64,000 bases of DNA from Candidatus Aenigmatarchaeota archaeon (lineage in GTDB: Archaea; Aenigmatarchaeota; Aenigmatarchaeia; QMZP01), in NCBI GenBank assembly GCA_016185435.1, contig JACPNN010000015.1, forward strand, positions 1 through 64,000, read 5' to 3'. A program made the translations under genes and the position numbers. This document shows, one piece after another, positions 60,665 through 64,000 of the stretch. The notes under the pieces were generated by a model. It made no database searches. It saw only the letters and a program-made list of their open reading frames with translations, and was not told the origin of the DNA. The stretch's first letter is position 1; the number at the start of each line of letters is the position of its first letter.

Positions 60665-60988
60665 TCAGCCTGAAACAACATCCACAAAGGCCCTGCAGAA
60701 CTTCTCTTTTGCGGTTTTCAGGGTTTTTTTCCCTTCCTTTGTGAGGCTGTATGTAATCGTCTTGCCTTCCTTTTTTTCCTTTATCATTCCTGCCTCCTTA
60801 AGGCACTTCAACGCCGGATATATTGTCCCCGGGCTCGGTCTGCCCCCTTTTCTTCTCCCTATCTCATCCGCTATTTCCGTCCCGCTCATGGGCTTCTTCG
60901 ACAGCAGGAAAAGTATCAGAAAGGACAGCATTCCTCTCATGTCGCAGCAGTATCCATAAACCCTTCCTGAACCCATGCCTTTTCCCAT
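60665..60988 (-). CDS. PadR-family transcriptional repressor
   Basis: A 107-residue winged-helix PadR protein. MRGMLSFLILFLLSKKPMSG, TEIADEIGRRKGGRPSPGTIYP and the second-wing segment KEGKTITYSLTKEGK are typical. A Cys pair in YGYCCDMR is uncommon and could sense redox or metal. ATG 60988 fits; a longer frame opens at 61054. It lies next to matching operators, so it is autoregulated. Confidence 0.85.
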   Translation of the reverse strand: MGKGMGSGRVYGYCCDMRGMLSFLILFLLSKKPMSGTEIADEIGRRKGGRPSPGTIYPALKCLKEAGMIKEKKEGKTITYSLTKEGKKTLKTAKEKFCRAFVDVVSG

Positions 60989-60993
60989 TCTAT

Positions 60994-61052
60994 ATATTGG
61001 ACAACCGATATATTTAAATATTAGCCTGCCCAATATATCGCATGGCCGATAC
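60994..61052. promoter_or_regulatory. paired PadR operators upstream of padR and the LUD gene
   Basis: ATATTGG-ACAA-CCGATAT at 60994-61011 and ATATCGC-ATGG-CCGATAC at 61035-61052, both inverted repeats, flank an AT-rich TATTTAAATATT box. Their starts are 41 bp apart. The second overlaps the ATG of the LUD gene, so binding would block initiation in both directions. Confidence 0.7.
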
Positions 61053-61677
61053 AATGATGAAGGCGAACGAGAAGTTTGGCAGACTGGCCGATGAGGAACG
61101 ATTGGAAAAGACAGCTTCTGCCCTGGAAAAAAATGGGATCAGGGCTATGATTGTTGATTCAGGAGAGGAGGCCAAAAAGAAGGTTCTGGAGCTGATTCCT
61201 GAGGGCGCTGAAGTGATGTCTATGACATCCACTACTACTGATTCAATATCACTTTCAAAGGAGATAGAGGAATCAGGAAGGTTTGTTTCAGTCAGGAAGA
61301 AGCTCTATTCAATGGACAGGAATACCCAAAAGGCTGAAATGAGAAAACTTGGAGCAGCGCCTGAATGGGCTGTAGGCAGCGTGCATGCTGTCACTGAGGA
61401 CGGGCAGGTGTTTGTCGCCTCTGCAAGCGGCAGCCAGCTGCCAGGCTATTCGTATGGGGCCGGAAAAGTGATATGGGTTGTCGGCTCCCAAAAGATAGTC
61501 AGGAACGTTGATGAGGGGTTAAAAAGACTTTACGAGTACAGCCTTCCGTATGAGAACGAGAGAGCCAAGAAGGTATACGGTATGGGGAGCGCAGTGAACA
61601 AAATACTGATAGTCAACAAGGAGTTTGAGCCTGAGAGGATTACAATGATTCTTGTAAAGGAAAAATTAGGCTTCTAG
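61042..61677 (+). CDS. LUD-domain (LutC/YkgG-like) protein
   Basis: A 211-residue LUD-domain protein (VMSMTSTTTDSISLSKEI, PEWAVGSVHAVTEDGQVFV, GAGKVIWVVGSQKIV). Related domains act in lactate oxidation or electron-transfer complexes, but no lutA/lutB partner is present. The ATG lies inside an operator, so translation is likely leaderless and repressed by PadR. Confidence 0.8.
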   Translation: MADTMMKANEKFGRLADEERLEKTASALEKNGIRAMIVDSGEEAKKKVLELIPEGAEVMSMTSTTTDSISLSKEIEESGRFVSVRKKLYSMDRNTQKAEMRKLGAAPEWAVGSVHAVTEDGQVFVASASGSQLPGYSYGAGKVIWVVGSQKIVRNVDEGLKRLYEYSLPYENERAKKVYGMGSAVNKILIVNKEFEPERITMILVKEKLGF

Positions 61678-61697
61678 GCGATTGTTTCACTGTCTGT

Positions 61698-61756
61698 ATA
61701 TCGGGCAACCGATAGATTTATATATAAGCTTGCACAATATATCGTATGACCGATAT
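61698..61756 (+). promoter_or_regulatory. second pair of PadR operators, same 41-bp spacing
   Basis: ATATCGG-GCAA-CCGATAG at 61698-61715 and ATATCGT-ATGA-CCGATAT at 61739-61756 flank a TTTATATATAAGC TATA-like box. The start-to-start distance is 41 bp, exactly as in the first pair. They control the small gene at 61788. Confidence 0.7.
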
Positions 61757-61787
61757 TTGAGAAGTATAGGGAACAGGAGGTGAAAAC

Positions 61788-61928
61788 ATGACATACGGAT
61801 GCTGCGGAGAAAGAAGCTTCCTTACAAAAGAAGAGAAGATAGAAATGCTTAAAGAATATCAGGAGAACCTGCAAAAGGAAGCGAAAGGCGTGGCGGAAAG
61901 GATAAAGGAACTGGAAAAGAACCACTAA
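61788..61928 (+). CDS. 46-residue small protein, DUF5320-like
   Basis: A short protein, MTYGCCGERSFLTKEEKIEM followed by a helical LKEYQENLQKEAKGVAERI tail. A Cys-Cys near the N terminus and the F-x-T-K/R-E-E-K-I-E-M-L pattern match a family of small proteins often next to PadR regulators. AGGAGGTGA lies 6 nt before the ATG, a perfect ribosome site. Too short for most gene finders. Confidence 0.75.
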   Translation: MTYGCCGERSFLTKEEKIEMLKEYQENLQKEAKGVAERIKELEKNH

Positions 61929-61961
61929 GAGCCTGTGCCATCATTTTTTTGTTTTTATCCC

Positions 61962-62063
61962 TTATTCAAGATGCGAGTTCAGGTAGCTTATGCGGCAATT
62001 CATGCACGTCATTGCGGAACCGGTAAGCTCCTTCAGTTTCCTTGTGCACTTGGGACATTTCAT
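61962..62063 (-). CDS. 33-residue zinc-ribbon peptide
   Basis: An ORF of 33 codons: MKCPKCTRKLKELTGSAM then TCMNCRISYLNSHLE and TAA. CPKC and CMNC form a plausible zinc knuckle. GGGGGA lies 6 nt before the ATG. No other gene overlaps it. Small rubredoxin-like zinc ribbons of this kind are common in archaea. Confidence 0.6.
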   Translation of the reverse strand: MKCPKCTRKLKELTGSAMTCMNCRISYLNSHLE

Positions 62064-62110
62064 AGATTTCCCCCTTACTTCCTTATCAATCCCCCCACAG
62101 CTAATCCTTC

Positions 62111-62530
62111 TCATCTATTGTCTCTTATAATGCTCTTCCTCTCAGCGACAGCAGGGTCATAGGCCGGCACAAAAAGGGTGCGGGGGAAGCCCCTGCCAAC
62201 AAGGTATTCCCTGAACCTGAGGGATTCGTCCCTTGTCATGTGAAGCTGGAGGGTGTTCCACTGTTTGTTGTATATTTCGAAAACTGTCCTGTCGTCCTTG
62301 TACAGTGTCACATCAGTATACTCGCCCTGCTTGACCCTCTTGATGAGTTCGAACATCCTCTCCTGATTCAGCCTTTTTCTGGCCTCCTTTTCCGCAGGGT
62401 TCAGGGGAAAGGTATAGAGATTGCAGAACATGCAGAGGTGCTCGAGCATTTCCCCTATGGCCACGTTCTCCTTTCCCTTGAGGTTTTTCTCGAAGAAGAA
62501 CCTGTCGGGCAGGAAGGTTTCGACGGGCAT
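62111..62530 (-). CDS. hypothetical protein
   Basis: A 139-residue soluble, charged protein (VAIGEMLEHLCMFCNLYTF, RTVFEIYNKQWNTLQLHMT). A CMFC pair could bind metal. No family recognised. Confidence 0.55.
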   Translation of the reverse strand: MPVETFLPDRFFFEKNLKGKENVAIGEMLEHLCMFCNLYTFPLNPAEKEARKRLNQERMFELIKRVKQGEYTDVTLYKDDRTVFEIYNKQWNTLQLHMTRDESLRFREYLVGRGFPRTLFVPAYDPAVAERKSIIRDNR

Positions 62531-62579
62531 GATTATATATTGGCAAGGATGTTTATCAGCTTTTTGGGGCGTGTTTTGC

Positions 62580-63002
62580 TCATATTTCGTCTTCCAGCAG
62601 GAGTTCTGCCTGAAGGCTTCCCATCTTCGTGACCTGCCCCTTCAATTGCTCTATGAGGCCTTCAAGACTGCTGGCTGAAATCGGCTGCAATTGAGGATGC
62701 TTAAGCGTGTATTGTTCGCCTACCCTGTTGACTTTTGCGTTTACCTTAGCAGCGCCCTGCAGATTAGGGTTTATCACGGTCGTGAACGAGATTCTTATGG
62801 GTGCTCCTGCAGACATATTGTATGCATTGGGCTGATCTTCCAGATAGAAATCGACAGCCTCCCTGACACTCTCTCTAAGTTCCTCATAGGTGCTGCTCTC
62901 AGTGGTTATGAAGCCGTCTTTAGCGTGCACTATATAGGTGCCATCTTCATTAATCCATGCTTCCATGGCAATATAAGCAGCTTTTGTGCTTCCCTTGCTC
63001 AT
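62580..63002 (-). CDS. HicB-like antitoxin-type protein
   Basis: A 140-residue protein. MEAWINEDGTYIVHAKDGF and ESSTYEELRESVREAVDFYLE follow the HicB partial RNase H-like pattern (ExDGxYxaxxpxlxgxxsxGxTxEEAlxxxxEAi). No HicA mRNA interferase is adjacent. The C-terminal region is unrelated. ATG 63002 is preferred to 63089. Confidence 0.55.
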   Translation of the reverse strand: MSKGSTKAAYIAMEAWINEDGTYIVHAKDGFITTESSTYEELRESVREAVDFYLEDQPNAYNMSAGAPIRISFTTVINPNLQGAAKVNAKVNRVGEQYTLKHPQLQPISASSLEGLIEQLKGQVTKMGSLQAELLLEDEI

Positions 63003-63387
63003 AAGTCTGTTTGTGCCGGCAGTTTTTAAATTGATATACAAGCTTTCCCAATAAACAATCATAGGCTGGCTGTTCGCAGAAGTGTACAACTACAAGCTGG
63101 CCAAGTTTAAGTGAGGCTCCTGCATCGCATTTTGCTTTTGCCGGCCTTGAAAGCCGGGTGTTTTTGTTAGACGATAATACATTTCACTCGGCTGCCCTTC
63201 TATGAGAGCCCTGGCCCAGGGATATCTCGACCTGCCGTTTGAAGAACAAATCACTTCCTCAGAGCCACTCTTTTCATGAAGGGATATTTTGAACAGTTAT
63301 CAGCCTATCCTCTCCCACCTGCCCTTCAGCCCCTTTGTAATATCCGGCACATTCTTTCTTTTTATAAGCACAATCCAAAAATAGACT
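63003..63387. other. 385-bp intergenic stretch
   Basis: Contains a short gene-tail-like frame WLFAEVYNYKLAKFK ending at 63114 on the plus strand and a TATA-like TTTTTATAAGC at about 63359 for the MNT gene. Nothing else is supported. Confidence 0.3.
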
Positions 63388-63792
63388 ATGGGACAGATGA
63401 GGATGAAGATTCTTGGAGTGCTGAAGAAGGCAGGCAGTTTTGGCAGGCTGAAGTTTGCCTGCATCTACGGCTCTGCCGCGGAAGGAAAGGCAGGCAGGCT
63501 TTCTGACATAGATGTCTGCCTTTACTACGACATTAAGAAGGAGGACAGGCTAAGGAAGCTGCTTTACACGATAAGAGGCATGATGCCTGGGAAGTATGAT
63601 GTTCAGCTTTTCCAGATGCTGCCGGTTGTTGTGAGGAAGGAGGTCTTCAGGGGCAAATTCATATACTGCGCAGACAAGGGCCTCGTGTACGACCTCGCCT
63701 TCAGGACATTCAAGGAGTATGACGATTTCGAGCCAAGATACAAATTCAACGTGATGAACACAAGGCTGAAGCCTCACAGGGTTCTGCTATGA
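63388..63792 (+). CDS. MNT-type nucleotidyltransferase
   Basis: A 134-residue minimal nucleotidyltransferase with IYGSAAEGKAGRLSDIDVC (GSX10DXD). No HTH is present. Its stop overlaps the next start (ATGA), as in HEPN-MNT pairs. Likely the AMPylating antitoxin of the broken partner downstream. The start is close to the TATA-like box, giving a leaderless mRNA. Confidence 0.85.
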   Translation: MGQMRMKILGVLKKAGSFGRLKFACIYGSAAEGKAGRLSDIDVCLYYDIKKEDRLRKLLYTIRGMMPGKYDVQLFQMLPVVVRKEVFRGKFIYCADKGLVYDLAFRTFKEYDDFEPRYKFNVMNTRLKPHRVLL

Positions 63793-64000
63793 CATACAGG
63801 GAAAGGATGCTTTCAAAGTTGCAGGAGGCACCCGGTTCCAAAGGAAGAGGCTGACATCTTCAGGGAGCTTGAGAATCACAAGATAATCAGCAGGGCGATA
63901 GTGGCCATTATTGTCCGGATGAGGGGCTTCAGGAACTTTCTTGTCCACAGGTACGGCAGCATAGATGACAGGAAGGCCTATAAAGACATAAAGGAAGGGC
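63789..64000 (+). pseudogene. broken HEPN partner, runs off the window
   Basis: The ATG overlaps the MNT stop, but the frame (MTYRERMLSKLQEAPGSKGRG) stops after 21 codons. Another register downstream encodes PVPKEEADIFRELENHK and then RMRGFRNFLVHRYGSIDD, a good HEPN with RX4H and the AMPylated Tyr motif (RNFLVHRY). About 20 codons between are missing, so a deletion has broken the gene. The true end lies outside the window. Confidence 0.65.

Noticed and set aside
1-64000. CRISPR array or cas genes near the CARF regulator
   Set aside because: No regularly spaced 25-40 bp repeats and no cas-like proteins found; the CARF protein is an orphan here.

Overview
This 64 kb window is archaeal. It encodes ribosomal protein L10e, a RadA recombinase split by an intein, archaeal-type dCTP deaminase, Dph6, a Trm5-like methyltransferase, an Ogg2-type glycosylase, ThpR, class III-signal pilin-like proteins, a PGF-pre-PGF-type surface protein and a tRNA-Thr with bulge-helix-bulge introns. 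Compact gene layout, many small TA modules, a bacterial-type bifunctional RibF and many lineage-specific secreted proteins suggest a DPANN-like genome, but with aconitase, isocitrate dehydrogenase and malic enzyme. The exact phylum cannot be fixed by reading.

Layout. 1-4 kb: a tail of an unknown ORF, a DJ-1/PfpI homologue and a 979-residue surface protein. 4-11 kb: a CARF-HTH regulator with a rearranged leader, rpiB, ribF, acn, icd and a PfkB kinase. 11-16.6 kb: tandem pilin-like genes, two divergent Nudix hydrolases, an ATPase lying between two copies of a broken gene tail, and a HEPN-MNT module. 16.6-26.8 kb: radA with intein, a small kinase-like protein, an SDR, a hydroxyacid dehydrogenase, a possible PanD-like protein, a HAD protein, a bacterial-looking secreted protein and an EamA transporter. 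27-35 kb: an accessory island of HEPN-MNT and AbiE-like modules interleaved with three eight-bladed PQQ-type propellers. 35-46 kb: phosphomannomutase, a Cys-rich membrane protein, glycosyltransferases, pilus-like proteins, tRNA-Thr, malic enzyme and a frameshifted Cys-rich secreted protein. 46-57 kb: nucleic-acid and translation enzymes, an ATPase, nnrE, dcd, three small genes and L10e. 57-64 kb: tpiA, VapBC, kinase-like and protease genes, a PadR regulon, small Zn-ribbon genes and a broken MNT-HEPN pair.

Main results of the hunt. (1) Several TA or ATPase cassettes are bracketed by direct copies of the end of a neighbouring gene (27 to about 125 bp), so the intact neighbour survives. The clearest case is VapBC between tpiA and a roughly 110-bp copy of the tpiA 5' end. 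(2) tpiA itself reads as a natural circular permutation: the NWK catalytic-lysine strand is at the C terminus. (3) tRNA-Thr(UGU) carries two introns, and the T-loop intron contains a 43-bp palindromic element that is identical to one splitting the CARF gene leader, where 42 bp of host sequence is duplicated on either side. (4) A PadR regulon has two pairs of matching operators, each pair spaced exactly 41 bp around a TATA-like box.

Genes with clear metabolic links: acn-icd-malic enzyme (partial TCA), rpiB, tpiA, PMM/PGM and PfkB (sugar phosphates), and PMM/PGM, the Dpm1-like and the GT-C glycosyltransferases with the S26-like peptidase (surface glycosylation and secretion).
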